A stretch of 64,000 bases of DNA from Celoporthe dispersa (Eukaryota > Ascomycota > Sordariomycetes > Diaporthales > Cryphonectriaceae), in the NCBI GenBank assembly GCA_016584495.1, contig WAID01000005.1, positions 2,182,501-2,246,500 of the forward strand, in the 5' to 3' direction. Positions 45,646 through 59,000 of the stretch are shown piece by piece (the stretch's first letter is position 1; every line of letters starts with the position of its first letter). The translations under genes and the position numbers were made by a program. A model generated the notes under the pieces. That model was not told the origin of the DNA, did not search any database, and worked only from the letters and a program-made list of their open reading frames with translations.

Positions 45646-47030
45646 GTCTTGGTGGTGGGAAGAAGAGGTGTACGAAAGAAATGAAAAGAGGTTGGGGGGG
45701 GGGGGTTCTATAGAGGCTTGTGTATAAGATGGGAAAGAGAGAGAGAGAAAGGAGGGAAGAGACAGACTTGGGCGAACTCAGGACACGTAGAAGAAGACAG
45801 CAGAGAGCAGAGAGCAGAAAAATAAATATGAAGATTGCGTATGGTATCAGAAGCTGGGCACATGCACGTTGCCGATCAGCGGGCGGTGGTAAGCCGGCTT
45901 AGCTGCATGCTGTGCAGGTACGCCCGCAGGACAAAGAGGATCTCATAACGGGTCTCTGCTTGCCGATGTGTTTTACCCTGCCGCGGCAGACGCCCTCGTT
46001 CCATTCCAAATGACGTCGAGTCGCACTTCCTGGTGGGATGTGTGGGTTGAATTCTTGTTGTATGATCAGACGTGTGAGCCTCCGAGACCACTGGTCCTCC
46101 TCTCTGCCTCTGTCCTCCTCACTGCGCGTGCTCTCCCTTGCAGGATGACAGTGTCACCACGAACTTGGTGGAGCGAGTCGTCGGGGTATTATTATGGTAC
46201 CTAGCTGAGAAGTAGTGATGCGGTTAAATACTCTGAACTCGGCTATTCTCCCTGTACTTATCCGCGCCGGGGGGGAGGGACCCCTAGACCTTGCCTCTAC
46301 ATTCCACGTTGTGGGCAGGTCGATAGATTTCAGTGCTCTCTGTCATGTGGAGGAGGATCAATCTCGACCTCGACTCCTCGCTGAAGAGGATTGTATTAAA
46401 AGATTTCTAGGGAGTGAGTTTCATGACTTGCTACATAACAATAGACTTCCTCCCACCAAGCACATCAACACAATTACTTCAGACTACTACTTAATCATGA
46501 GCACACACTAGCACTATAGGATCTTACTTGCAGTGCAATATCTACCCGGAGCAATCATTCACCGAATCTGGCATGAATCCCCTGGTCAGGACCTGAGATC
46601 CGGACAAGCCCTTCCCCAGGTTTTTACTCCTCTACTTACGAACCCAAAAGGTATTCCCCGCGAAACCCCAACCTCGACTGGGAACAGGCCTCGGAAATAA
46701 TATCCACCTCCTCCTTACCTTCACCGCTCACCTTCAGGAACTCTGAGAAGGGAAGCACTGCTCGGCAAGTCGGGACAGAGACACACGATGGCTCCAGAGT
46801 GATCATCACCTCGACCTGGGGTAGACCCACCCAACCCCAGACATAATTACAAGATGGGGAGTTGTATTAGTTATGTCGTGAGCGGGAGAGGTTCTTTATG
46901 AGCCCCTTCACCCCGGCCTCCTCCCTTCCTTGCCTCGTGCTCCTCGTCCTCCTCTTTTCTCTTGTTCCCTACAGCCGTTGACTGTTGGGTTGAACTGAGG
47001 GAGCGTGGTGATTACACGTCGTCGTCAGGG
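45646..47030. other. Divergent intergenic region, SDR and PL4 promoters
   Basis: About 1.4 kb. A G run (45689-45699) and a GA-rich tract (45728-45765) lie in the SDR leader. A CT-rich tract (46900-46965) lies just before the PL4 start. No gene seen. Confidence 0.5.
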
Positions 47031-49331
47031 ATGCGTCCGCACCGTCCGGAGAGGGCCCTGGCCCTCAAGCTATTGCTTTGCCTCTGGGCTGCCGCCGCCG
47101 CCGTCATCGAAGCCACCCTCGTCGCCAACCAGAGCGACTCGTACCTCCTGATCGCCAACGACAGGCTCACAGCTGCCGTCAACAGGTCCTCTGGCGCCGT
47201 GTCGTTCCTCACCCTCGACGGCCAGAACCTGCTGGGTACCGAGGCGACCAGCGTCGTGACCCCGGGCGGCTCGACAGGCAACGGGGTCAGCGGGGTTGGG
47301 CCCTACCTCGACTGCTACTGCACGCCAGAGGGCGCCTATACCCCGGGCGCCGACAATGCCACGTACGAGCTGTACCAGGGCGTCGACTCGTCCAACATCT
47401 CGTACGGCGGCATCTCCATGAGCCAGGTCTACGTGCCCACGGGCATCGTGCTGCAGCAGTACTGGTTCCTGCGCGAGGGCGAGACGGGCCTGCACACCTT
47501 CAGCCGGCTCTACTACCACAACGAGACGACACCCTCGGCCGGTGTCTTTCAGGAATTCCGCACCCTGTTCCGCCCAGACACGGACAACTCCATCTGGACG
47601 CACCTCATCACCGACGAGGACCTCTACGCGCCGCTGCCCTCGCCAGACCCGGCAGCAGGCGACCTCACGGATGCCTACACCGTGCAGGACGCCACCTGGT
47701 ACATTGGCAACCGCACCGCCGACCCTTATGTTGAGGCCTTCTCGGATTACTTCACAAAGTACACCTTCTCGGCCGTCTACCGCGACCAGACAGCGCACGG
47801 CATGTACGCCGACGGCACCCTGACACCCGACAACACCACCTTTGGCGCGTGGCTGGTCATGAACACCAAGGACACCTACTTTGGCGGGCCCACCTGGTCC
47901 GACCTCGTCGTCGACGGCATCGTGTACAACTACATCATCTCCAACCACCACGGCGACCAGGCGCCCAACATGACGAGCGGGTTTGACCGCACGTTTGGCC
48001 CTTCGTACTACCACTTCAGCCACGGCGCGGAGGGGACGCCATGGGCGGACATGTGGAGCGAGGCGGAGGCCCTTGCGGATCCTGGCTGGGACGCGGCGTT
48101 CTACGATGATATCGCGCACCTCGTGCCGAACTACGTGCCCACCTCGGGGAGAGGCTCGTGGCGGGCGGCGGTGGAGGTCCCCGAGGGAGGCAGGAGGGCG
48201 ATCGCCGTGCTGTCGGCGGACGGGCTTGACTTTCAGGACAACAGCCAGGACACGGAGGCGTACCAGTACTGGGCAGACATCGACGGCGGGACGGGCGAGG
48301 TGCAGATCGACCGCGTGAAGGCGGGCACGTACAGGCTCACCGTGTTTGCGGATGGTGTGTTTGGGGATTATGTGCAGGACGGCATTGTGGTTGCTGCGCA
48401 GGAGACGACGGACAGTGGCGTGGTGACCTGGACGGCCGAGTCTGCCGGGACGGAGCTGTGGCGGATGGGCACACCGTGAGTGCCTGGCCCTCTCTCTCTC
48501 TCTCTCTCCCTCTCTCGAAGGGGCTTCCTTACATGCCTCCAACCCACACACACTGACTCCTCTTCTTGTATCTAGGGATAAATCCGGCGGCGAGTGGCTC
48601 CACGGCGACCACCCCGACCCGGACCACCCACTCCACCCACCCCAGTACCGCATCTACTGGGCCGCCTACGACTACCTAGACGACTTTCCCGACGGCGTCA
48701 ACTTCCACGTCGGCACTTCGGACATCTCAAGGGACTTCAACTACATCCACTGGTCCGTGTTCGGCGGGTATGCCAACGCCCTGCGGCCCGTGCAGGTCGA
48801 GGGCGACGGCAACATCAACAACTGGACCGTGACGTTTGACGTGGGCGAGGCGGAGCTGGCGGGGGCGAGCGAGGCCACCTTCACGGTGCAGCTGGCCGGG
48901 GCCAAGGCGGCCAGCGGCAACACGGATGTCTATAATGCTAGCCAGGCGTTTATTGATATTCCCTACAATGTGGTTGTGAACGGGCGGGCCCTGGAGACGT
49001 GGGTGATCCCGTGAGTACTTCCTTTCTCCCCCCCTCCTGACCTCGCTATTCATATCTGGAACTGGAACTCCGAGGGCAGAGGGATGTGCTGACCTGGAGA
49101 AAACAAAATGATAGCTACTACCAGTCGTCCTCGTGCGGTGTGCGCAGCGCCGTGACCTGCTACCACCTGTCCAACAAGTGGACGTTCCCCACGAGCTACC
49201 TCGTCGGCGGAGGTAATGCCACAAACGAGATCATCCTGAGCCTGCCGTACAACGCGACGGATTATGAGAGCGCCGTGCTGCCGAGGAGTATTTATGTGCA
49301 GTATGACGCGCTCAGGTTAGAGGTGAGATAG
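47031..49331 (+). CDS. Rhamnogalacturonate lyase (PL4)
   Basis: Secreted lyase cleaving the rhamnogalacturonan I backbone of pectin by beta-elimination. Exons 47031-48475, 48576-49010 and 49115-49331; 698 residues, intact frame. The start at 47031 gives a signal peptide ending near VIEA; an upstream in-frame Met at 46962 would bury it. The catalytic domain includes NDRLTAAVNRSSGAV, GPYLDCYCTPEG, GAWLVMNTKDTYFGGP and YNYIISNHHGDQAPN, matching the fungal RglB type, with the lysine and histidine used in catalysis. A fibronectin-III-like segment (YRLTVFADGVFGDYV) and a C-terminal jelly-roll carbohydrate-binding module (LAGAKAASGNTDVYNAS, ending YVQYDALRLEV) follow. Intron 1 has a TC repeat. Expected to be induced by pectin or rhamnose. 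Confidence 0.96.
48488..48517. repeat. TC repeat in PL4 intron 1
   Basis: A TC-rich run inside intron 48476-48575, starting only about a dozen bases after the donor site. Confidence 0.8.
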
Positions 49332-50040
49332 GATAGTTCGGACCTGAGGCGAGAGCGCGCCGTCCAGATGATGTCTATATAAGATTCTCAAACGAATGGC
49401 TTCGATAGTAAGACATGTTGGCACATACATTTGTACATTGATATATGCGCCGTTGCTCCTTGTCGTGAACTGTAGTACTTGGTTGTTTGCTTCTTGCGTC
49501 GTGCCAACTGCCTGTACTCTGTGCTGGTTATACAGCTTTATTATTCTTCCTGCCTGACTATTGGTACTATTGTTTTTATATGTATAAAGTTCTGTCCAAC
49601 CTCAATCGGCCAAAGAAACCTCACCCTTGTTAGATAAACTGCGCCTCCACTCACGATAACTGGACGATACCAGAAAAAAAACACCAAAAAAAAGAATAAT
49701 AAAAAAGCCACCAGGAGAATCCATCGTGAAATTAGGGCACTCCTGCGGCCAAGCCATCCTGAGCCTAGCGCTGTAAGCCACCTGCATCGAAGGATGGGCT
49801 CGCACTCCCCAAGCAGTTAAGGTGTGGCTTGGGCTCGAGAGGCGTCCGCTAAGGGGGGAGAGAAAAATGTATAAAGAGACGACCAGGATTACTAGAGAGG
49901 CAGATGCACTTGTGTGCGTGCGAGTGGGCGTGTAAGCCAGATGCATACACAGCAGCACACAACTGTCTTGGTTTATTCCCTTTTCTTTTTCTTTTCAAGA
50001 AATACTTAAGTGGTCCTCGGAATAAGACGTGATATTAAAT
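49332..50040. other. Intergenic
   Basis: PL4 3' region and upstream region of the bZIP-like gene. A-rich tract at 49673-49705. No gene seen. Confidence 0.5.
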
Positions 50041-51282
50041 ATGGCACACGGGAATAGAGGAGGACAGGCTGGGCTCACGATGGCCATAGCGCCGATGCAG
50101 TCGCTGCAGCACGCAAAGGGACCCGAGGACGACTGGACGGGGCTGAGAGACAGGGCAGAGAGGAGGAGGCTGCAGACCCGTCTCAACGTGAGAGCTCACA
50201 GTACGTGCCCATCCTCATCTTTGGTCATGAGCCCTGTGGATCCTCCGCGGGCACACACACCAAGGAAGACTGAAAAGGGGGAATGCTCACCTCTTTTGTA
50301 GGACGACGCAAGGCTGCCTCTGGACAGCAGCAGCAGCAGCAGCAGCCGCCAAATGACTTGGCGGTGGCATATACAACATCCGAACCTGTCGCCGGTGTTG
50401 GTGGTCAGGTCATTACCAGACCAGCGCCGACAACAGCACCACCAACCTCTGCTGAATACCCTCTTCACCACCTCTTCTCTTCCTCCTCCTCCTCCTCCTC
50501 CTCCTCCTTCCACCACCCCATCTTCACGGGCCCTCTTCTCCCCCTTCCCGCTCCCCAGACCTGCCAGAACATCCTCTCCGCCTTGTCCCCCCAACACCAC
50601 TGCTCAGCCAACCCCTTTCCGCTCTCGAGCGACCACCTCATCCCCCCTGATCGAGTACAACGTCTACCGCGCCAGCCTGACCAACATCTACATCCTCTCC
50701 CTCTTTAGGCTGCTGCGCAACCCAGGCTGCGCGTACCTCCTCCAGCCGGAACCCCCGCTCTTCCCGCTCCACGCCGACCACAGTAACGACGACGGGAATG
50801 CGGCGGCTGGCGTCAGCACCAGCGAGGACAGCAGCAGCAGCAGGAGCGTCCCTGGATCCCTCCGCCCCACGGAGCTGCAGCGCACCACGCCGCACGAGCT
50901 CTGGATCGACATCCTCCCCTCCCCTCGCATGCGCGACAACGCCATCGCCGCCGTGCGCGAGGGCAGGCTCGTCGAGGACGGGCTCTGCGCGGACGTGCTG
51001 AAGGGTCTGTGTGGCGGTACTAAGAAGATGGGAAAGCGGCTGCAGCCTCTCGAGGAGGGGCCCGGGGCGCAGCAGCAGCGGCTGCAGGGAGAGGGAGAGG
51101 AGGTCGCGGACGCGAGGCTGATCGTGTGGACGAACCCGTGGGAAGCGGGCGGGTGGGAGGTCACGGAGGGGTTTGCGCGCAAGTATGGGTTCTTGCTCAA
51201 GGGGTGCGAGGACGTCCTGATGTCTACAAACAGGTACCGGAGGGAGAGAGGGGATGAGCCCCTTGTGTGGGAGGTGGAGTGA
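50041..51282 (+). CDS. bZIP-like regulator with DUF3425-type C-terminus, one frame break
   Basis: Exon 1 50041-50200, intron 50201-50301, exon 2 to 51282. The splice restores a basic region ERRRLQTRLNVRAHRRRK (residues 40-57) preceded by DDWTGL, the signature that opens fungal DUF3425 proteins. A polyglutamine run and low-complexity Ser or Pro runs follow. The C-terminal domain (LIEYNVYRASLTNIYILSLFR, then LRPTELQRTTPHELWIDI and LPSPRMRDNAIAAVREG) is the conserved DUF3425 part. Between them one extra C in C6 at 50642-50647 shifts the frame; without it the sequence runs SSDHLIPLIEYNVY and totals 380 codons. No leucine zipper is obvious, as usual in this group. Probably a nuclear DNA-binding protein; targets unknown. 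Confidence 0.87.
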
Positions 51283-54200
51283 TGACGGGTTGGATTGCGA
51301 CCCGGAGGAGATGAAGGCCAGACAGAGCGTCGACGGCGCGAGCGTGCCTGTCTCTGCATACTCACCATAGTCAGTACTTACCGGGCGGTTGAGCCGTCGA
51401 GGATGGGGAGCTGGATGGTTGGTCAAGTCTGGTCTGATGCATGAGCTACTGTTTCGGCCTGTCTGGCTCTCTGTCTGTCCGCCCGTCTCTGAGCTCTGGT
51501 ATACAGTAATCACACAGCTACATCGAGGACTAGACTGCCTTTTCACTTTTTGCTGATGACGACGCGTCACCTGAAGACACGCACCGGCTCATTCCGGTGC
51601 TGGCCCCCCTTTCTGGACCCAACATCCTACAGGGCAGTAGGAAGAAGATGGTGTCATGGGCCTGTAACGCTGAGGATTCCAAATCCTCCGCATCCCCGTA
51701 TTCTTTGTCTTCCACCGCTCCCTCCCAAAAAAAATAAAAATAAAAATAAAAAAATCCAAGAAGTCAGAAAGAGAGATGGAAAGGGAAAAAATATTTGAAA
51801 AAAAAAAAAAGTGAAACAAAGACAATTCATCCTACATAAGCGTGGTGTGGTATGACGACGACTCCCACATTGCCGTATCTCCGGGCCGTTGCGTGTCCTC
51901 CTCCCCACCGCTCCGCTTAGTACCGAGGCTCATCCCCGAAGGCCACCTCATCGTGACCTCACCGGGTGGGTTTGAACCTATCCAGAAGAGGAGGGAGAGG
52001 GAGACAGAGAGCAAAAGAGAGTGAGAGAGAAGGAGAAAAAGGAAGAGAATGTTTCATCAGGATCTCTAGAGCTCGCAATGTCGTGCTCGCCACGAGGGAA
52101 AAGAAGAAACAATCCGGACAGACAAGGGCCAGGGGTGTGTGGATCTCCATTCTGTCGGCAAGGAGGATAGGAGAATTCATCAGGGACTTTTCCGTCCTTG
52201 TCGTCCAAGCTGGGAGCTGTACCATAGTACGCAAGAAGGTCTTTCCCAGACGAGGAAATTTGTCTCCGCTGGTGCAGCGATAACAGCGTGGGAATCGCGC
52301 ACATGCGATATCTCTCCGGAACGCCAGGGGGAGGGGGGAGGGTCGTCTCGTCGTTCCCTTTTCTGCGTATGCGTGCCCTGAAACAAATCAAAGACGACAC
52401 GACGGAGTACTGGCTGCGGGTATCACCCGTTTCTGGGAGTCCCTCTTGTGTTTCAAACATCCATTCTCGGGAGCTGTTGCTACCGTAGTACTCGTCGTAA
52501 TTTATTCTCCCTTCCTCTTCAGTCCCGTGCGCTGCACCGATCGGGATGGTAGGCCGACCTATCGGGCCTGGACTCTGACCGATCTGGGCGAGGGGCTTGC
52601 GTAGGCGAATGAATGAATTACTTGCAGGTGATAGGGATGGGATCCTGACAACCTGTGCGCAGAGGTAGGCGTACACGTGTTGGCAGCGCAATCTCCAGGA
52701 TAGATAGCGCCGAGGAGATTTATCGACCGCCTCTGGGAACTCTGGCCACTGGTGGGAGGCTCTAGCCCCTGTTCAAGGAAGAGGTGTCGAGCTACCAGGC
52801 CCGATATTCTTACGTGCATGCCTAGGTCCTCTCTTCGCGTGTCTGGGCGGCGAAGGCAGACGCAGGGTGACTTTTCGCACTACCTGTATGTGATACTACG
52901 TAGCGAGCAGCAGGTAGGACCTACGTAGCAAGTCAGTAATCAGCCCATAGTAGTAATTACGAGGCCGAAAAAAAGTTGGCCTCAAAAATTCAGAACGGGC
53001 CGCGGAACGACCGGCACAGAGTTACTAAGTTTAGGTACCTCTAAACCCCCCACGTGGGCTCCATAAACCACTAACTACGCAGCGAGGAACAGTACAGCGT
53101 TGTCCTGCGTACCTGTTGCGGTACGAGATGTACATAGATACCGCAGCGGTACTATAGTGCTTTGCGGTAGTCTGCAGGTAAAATACTACGGTGGTAATCA
53201 AGCACCTGGTCGTTTCCCCCCTGCCTCAGATCTTGGCAGATCACGGTGATGGTCCTCCCAGCGTCTCAGTGCGGCTTCTCAGGCCCCATCGCAAACTTCA
53301 CCTCTTGGGTCGCTGGTCCCACAGTCAGGCTAACTGGCAGGTAGACACTGCCATACTGCGGTACCATCATAGAATCATGTAGTCATTTCCCGTTGTCTCG
53401 GCCCCAGCTCAGTACCGAGACAAGCCTTGACAAGAGCCGCACATGCGCACCGTAAATAAACACTTAGCTTTTGAATAATCACTGCCTCTCTTGGCAGATC
53501 TAGAAGCCCTAGGGTACAAGAGTCAGGAACCTAATCTTGAACACGACGGTGTGAGCATGAATAACAACAAGCTTCAGCCACACCCTTAAAAAAGAAAAGA
53601 AGAAAGAAAGAGAGAAAAAAACCCACAACCGGTATTGCCGCCATCCTCGCCCACAGCTAGCAAACTTACCCAAAACGTGGACCCAGGATGAGCAGGACCC
53701 AACAACCAGGTCGTCTGTAACAGGGTTGAGAAAGCTGTCGTATTCTAACCGAAGGAACCGACCCAAAAAAAAAAAAAAAAAAAGGAGGGAAAGGAAACAG
53801 AAAGGGAAGGGGTCAGAAAAAGAAAGAATGCTTGGTCTGCCTCAGCATCCTGGCCAGCGATCTCTGAAGCTTGAATCTGTGGGTACCCTTCGGAGGGAGA
53901 GGAGATCCACCGCCTCCGTTGTGCCCACTGTTGCTCCTGTGATCGTGACGAACAGCATGCCTTGCGCAATACCTGCCGCGCAGGGTACTTTTATATGGAC
54001 ATCTTGGTATCTCGGCTCTGTGATAGGGTAGAGAGACCCCGCTCCATACATGCTCTCACCGTGCTGCCCCCGTACATTTCCGCGCTTCTCTGTTCCTAGG
54101 CGCGTTACCTGGCCATTCCCATCATCGGAGATGGGGCTGACGACGGTGTAAACGACGGCTGGGGTTTTTTCTTCTTTCTTTTTCTCTCCCCTTTCGCGTA

Positions 54201-56098
54201 TCGCTAAGGTTTGCCCGACGAGGCGCGCGGGCGGAAAGTATCCCGCGCACACTCTCCGGGAGCCACCTCGTCCACCATACGTGCGGCTATCTCACTTCTT
54301 TTCGATCCCGACTCCTTACCATAGCTTGTCCTTCCTAAACCTTGGCAAGATTACCGGACCGACAAAGCCCCCTTTTCCGCCTTCTCCTGGGTTTATCAGC
54401 TGCATTCTGGGTCTACAACGTCCCATCACAGCGGTAGTCCGCAGCCAGTCTCAGGGATCAACGGCCAATCCTCTATACGACCTCCTGAATAAGGTTGAGG
54501 CTCTTGGCTCTTGGCGACCACCCGCGCGTTAGGATGATCCCGGAAAGAAGGGGCCCTGAGGCGTGTGTTGTACACTGGGGCCCTCGTCACAATGCTTGCG
54601 GTCCGCAAATATAGTGGGCTCCGCTCTTGAGGACCCATATGCCTTTTTTTTTTTTTCTTTCTTTCCCTCTTTCTGTCTCTCGTCTTGTCTCGTCTCGCCT
54701 CTCGCTTCTGTTGTCTGTGCTAGAGGCCAAGACGAATAGTGCCAACGTTTCTCGGCCGGATCCCGTTGCCGACACACGCCTTTTCCTGTTATTGTATTTC
54801 CACTTGACTAACCAACTGACTAACAAGCCTCACGGCCGCCACACATGCCGCCGCCGCCGACGATGGAATAGACTTTAAATAGCATGGTTATAGGTGACTG
54901 GAACGATCTCGACAACCCTAATCACGGCTACGGCCAAGGCTACGATCCAAGGCTGCGACTACAACGACGACAAACAATGGCGAGAAAATCAGAGATAAGG
55001 CTAGATGTAACAAGCAGGCGTGATCCTCACACGCCGACAAGACGGTGTGTAGGCTAACAGCTCAAACCTTACTATCCCTCTCTCTCTCTCTCTGTGCGTG
55101 CGTGTGTGTGTGGCCTTGCGTCTCTAGCCTGCTCACGAGGTGGTGTGCTTCGTGATGGGAACTTCCTTGGGCTTTCAGAGAGACTTTTGCCTAAGCAGAG
55201 AGACGATGAGAGGCTAGTCATGCATGTATGGTACTCTGGAGCACTATGCGACGATGACTCTTGACAAGGCGATAGTGACATCAGAACACGGGGCTACAGA
55301 TGCTTCACAGCCCTCCTCTGGGGTGTCCACATCTCTTTGCCTTGCATTTCCTCTCTTTGGCGCCCCCCTCCCCTCCCCCCTTCGAGCCGCTTTCTTCGCT
55401 TCGACGGACCCACAGCCCTGGTCCCACAGTCCTGGGAGGACCCCACGGCGTGCCGGCGTCTAGGATACTTGCTCTATTCGCTACGGTGGGCAGGTCTCAT
55501 GTCGACGTATCTGGGAGCAAGGTGTGCTCTATAGGCTGTCGGGTGGTCCCTCCGTGTACATGGGATAGCCACCCGCCGTTGGTGAGCCGTCGATGTACAT
55601 GGAGATACTACTCACCCACCTGCTCACCCTCTCTACAGGTTTGTCTGGCGAGCTGACCTCGTATCTTTCCCTCCAGGGGTGGGTCGATGTTTCTTTTTTT
55701 TCTTCTCTCTCGTCAAGAGGGTATCCCTCTTGATCCATCCATGCAAGCTTCGAGTTTGGATGATCTGTTTCTGTCAGCGATGGGTTGACAACAAAACTGG
55801 ATTACTATCCGCCCCTCCCCTCCTTCTTCTCTGCTCACCATGCTTCTCTCCATCTGGTAGGGCTGGGTTTCTTCTTGTGTCTGTCTGTCTGTCGTTGACT
55901 ACAGTTTCCACTCGCTCGTTTATGTCTTCCAGACGGTCGCTCTATCTTTCCCCAGACATTCGCTTACCCAGACACTCTACACTTGTTTTTTTTCTTTTCT
56001 GTTTTCCTATAATCTACTTTTTACTATCCAAGGAGGAAACTATTTAGGTAAATCATAATATCTGATGAGGTGATCGGCGAGCGTCAGGGACAAGCAAG
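51283..56098. other. 4.8-kb gene-free region upstream of glucan synthase
   Basis: The longest stretch without a supported gene. It contains A runs (51727-51812, 53763-53782), mixed purine or pyrimidine tracts, and a motif cluster listed separately. The 52691-51978 minus-strand frame and others have no protein-like features. CT-rich sequence at 55670-56040 is probably the leader of the glucan synthase. A long promoter or an unrecognised non-coding RNA could occupy the rest. Confidence 0.5.
52896..53363. promoter_or_regulatory. Cluster of GCGGTA/TACCGC and CTACGTAG motifs
   Basis: GCGGTA occurs at 53118, 53146, 53164 and 53358, and its complement TACCGC at 53139. The pair at 53139-53151 makes a perfect 13-base palindrome. 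The palindromic octamer CTACGTAG occurs at 52896 and 52921. By chance well under one GCGGTA/TACCGC hit is expected in 250 bases. Whether these bind a protein is unknown. The nearest downstream gene is the glucan synthase, about 2.7 kb away. Confidence 0.3.
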
Positions 56099-59000
56099 AT
56101 GTTCGTCCCGCAGAGGCTCACCGTCCTCCTCCTCGTCGTCCTCAGCGGCCTTTCCCTGCCATGCTGGGCCCTGAGGTACTACCCAGAGTTTGTCGACTAC
56201 AACCTGAACCAGAACGAGAACACCACCAACCCGCTCCAGTACTCGGGAAAGTGGGAGGACCACACCTTCCACCCGTCGCCAGACAACTGGCGGTTCCCGT
56301 TCTACACCCTGTTCCTGGACCGGTTCGTCAACGGCGACCCGACCAACGACAATGCCAACGACACGGTCTTTGAGCAGGAGGTGATGGGCACGCAGCTGCG
56401 GTTCGGCGGTGACATCCAGGGCCTGGCGGACAGCCTGGACTATATCCAGGGCTTTGGCATCAAGGCCCTGTACGTTGCTGGCTCGCCGTTTATCAACCAG
56501 CCCTGGGGGTCGGACGCGTACTCGCCGCTGGACCATACGCTCCTCGACCTGCACTTTGGAAACATCACCGCGTGGCGGGCTGCCATCGAGGAGATTCACA
56601 GTCGTGGCATGTAAGTGGTTATCAGCTTTTCCTTTCATTCATTCATTCATTCTTCTTCTTTCTTTCTTTCTTTCTTCTTAAGAGAGATAGAGATAAGTAT
56701 AGAAGTCATCAAGACGATAGCCTCACAGGGTGCTGACTATAATAAAAAAACCCCTCTTTACCATGAGCTAGGTATATTATTCTCGACAATACCGTGGCCA
56801 CCATGGGCGACCTGGTGGGCTTCAAGGGCTACCTCAACAAGTCGGCGCCCTATGTCCCCCAGCACGAGCACGAGGCCCTGTGGAAGGCGTCCAACGGCCG
56901 GCGGTACCACGACTTCGACTTCGGCACCACCTTCAACTCCACCTGCGTGGACTTCCCGCGCCTGTACTGGGACAACGGCTCCGACGTGCAGTCCGCGGTG
57001 TACGACACCTTTGGCGGCTGCTATGACGGCGACTTTGACCAGTTTGGCGACACCGAGGCCTTTGGCGTGTACGCCGACTACAGGCGGCAGCTGACCAAGT
57101 TCGCCTCGGTGCAGGACAGGCTGCGCGAGTGGGTGCCCGACGTGCGGGAGAGGCTGGAGCGGTTCTCGTGTCTGACCATCCAGATGCTGGATATCGACGG
57201 ATTCCGCTATGACAAGGCGACGCAGGCCACGGTGGATGCCGAGGGGCAGTTCTCTTCCAAGATGCGCGAGTGTGCGCGGGAGGTGAACAAGACCAACTTC
57301 TTTATCCCCGGGGAGATCACCGGTGGTAATACGTTTGGAGCTATCTATGTCGGTACGTAAATGTTGTCTCCCTTGCCCGCCGGTCGAGTGTCTTATTTAT
57401 TTCTTTTCTTGTGAATACTGACTTTGTTTCTTCTGGACAACAGGTCGTGGCCGTCAGCCAGACCAGTATCTCGACAGCATCGAGACGGCGGCCAACCTGA
57501 CCAACGCCACCGCCTCGGGCATGGACATCTTCGTCCGGGACGAAGGACAGAACGCCCTGGACGGCGCAGCATTCCACTACTCCATCTACCGCAACCTGCT
57601 CCGGTTCCTGGGCATGGACGGTGACATGACGGCCGCCTATGACCTGGACATTGACTTTGTCCAGGCCTGGAACACCATCATGCTCACCAACGACATGCTG
57701 AACGCCGAGACGGGCGAGTTTGATCCTCGGCACATGTATGGGGCGTCGAACCAGGACGTGTTCCGGTGGCCTTCGATCTCGTATGGTGTGGAGCGTAACC
57801 TTCTCGGTCTGGTGAGTGATTCTCCCTGATGATGCATCCATCGTCATCATAGCACCTACAGAATTTCAGATTTCTGTACATTACATTCACCACTTCTTCT
57901 TTTCCTTCTTTTTTCCCTTCTTTTTTTCCTTCTTTCTTTTCCTTCTGGCTGACCTACAATCCAGTTCATCACCACCCTGCACATGCCAGGAATCCCCCTC
58001 CTCCTCTGGGGCGAGGAGCAGGCCTTCTACGTGCTCGACAACACAGCAGCCAACTACATGTTTGGCCGACAGCCCATCGCCTCGGGCCCGGCCTGGCAGG
58101 CTCACGGGTGCTACTCGCTCCTCCCGGCCACGCTCTACTTCGACATGCCCCTCAACGCCTCCCTCTACGGCTGCGAGGACGACACCGTCTCGTACGACCA
58201 CCGCGACCCCAGCCACCCGGTCCGCAACGTCATCAAGCACATGTACCGCCTGCGCGAGGACTTCCCCGTGCTGCAGGACGGCTTCTACCTGCGCGAGCTG
58301 TCCAAGTCCACCGAGGAGATCTACCTGCCCGGCTCCTCGGGCGTGGGAACCGAGACGGGCCTGTGGTCGACGATGCGCAACCAGTTCCTGGGGATCCAGG
58401 ACCTCGGCGACGACGCCACGCCCGTCTGGCTCGTGTACCACAACCGCAACCAGTCGCACACCTATACCTTCAACTGCAGCGACAACGCCACGGCGCTCAT
58501 CAGCCCGTACGACGCCGGCACGACGGTCAAGAACCTGTTCTTCCCGCACGACGAGCTGAACCTGACGGCGTCCAGCGAGAAGCTGGGCATCAACGGGTCG
58601 ACCGAGTACAACGGCTGCTACGACAGCCTCAGCCTGGACAGGTTCGAGTTCCGCGCCTACGTGCCCGTGGACGACTGGGTGCCCCCTCCGCCCATGATCA
58701 CCAAGTTTACGCCCGGCCACGACACGAGGGTGTACTCGGCCGAGGAGAGCACCACCGTGGCCGTCAGCCTGCACTTCAACACGGACATGGACTGCGACGC
58801 CCTCACGAGCGCCATCAGCTTCACCTCCAACACGCAGTCGGGCCTCTCGCCCTCCGTCGACAACGCCACCGTCTCGTGCGGCGCCGTGACAGACTCGCAG
58901 CCAGACTATACGGGTGTCATCGCCTCGGCCTGGGCGTGGTCTGCCAACATCACCAACCTCGCGCCCGGGATCCACCAGATCGCCGTGAGCAACGCGACCA

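Noticed and set aside
47070..48653. Long antisense open frame across the PL4 gene
   Set aside because: Mirror of coding bias; the plus-strand reading is a clear PL4 lyase.
51950..52030. Minus-strand GGTTCAAACCC B-box match
   Set aside because: No A box at the right distance and no cloverleaf; upstream sequence is simple pyrimidine repeat.
51978..52691. 237-codon minus-strand open frame
   Set aside because: Low-complexity, Ser/Phe-rich ends and no recognisable motifs.
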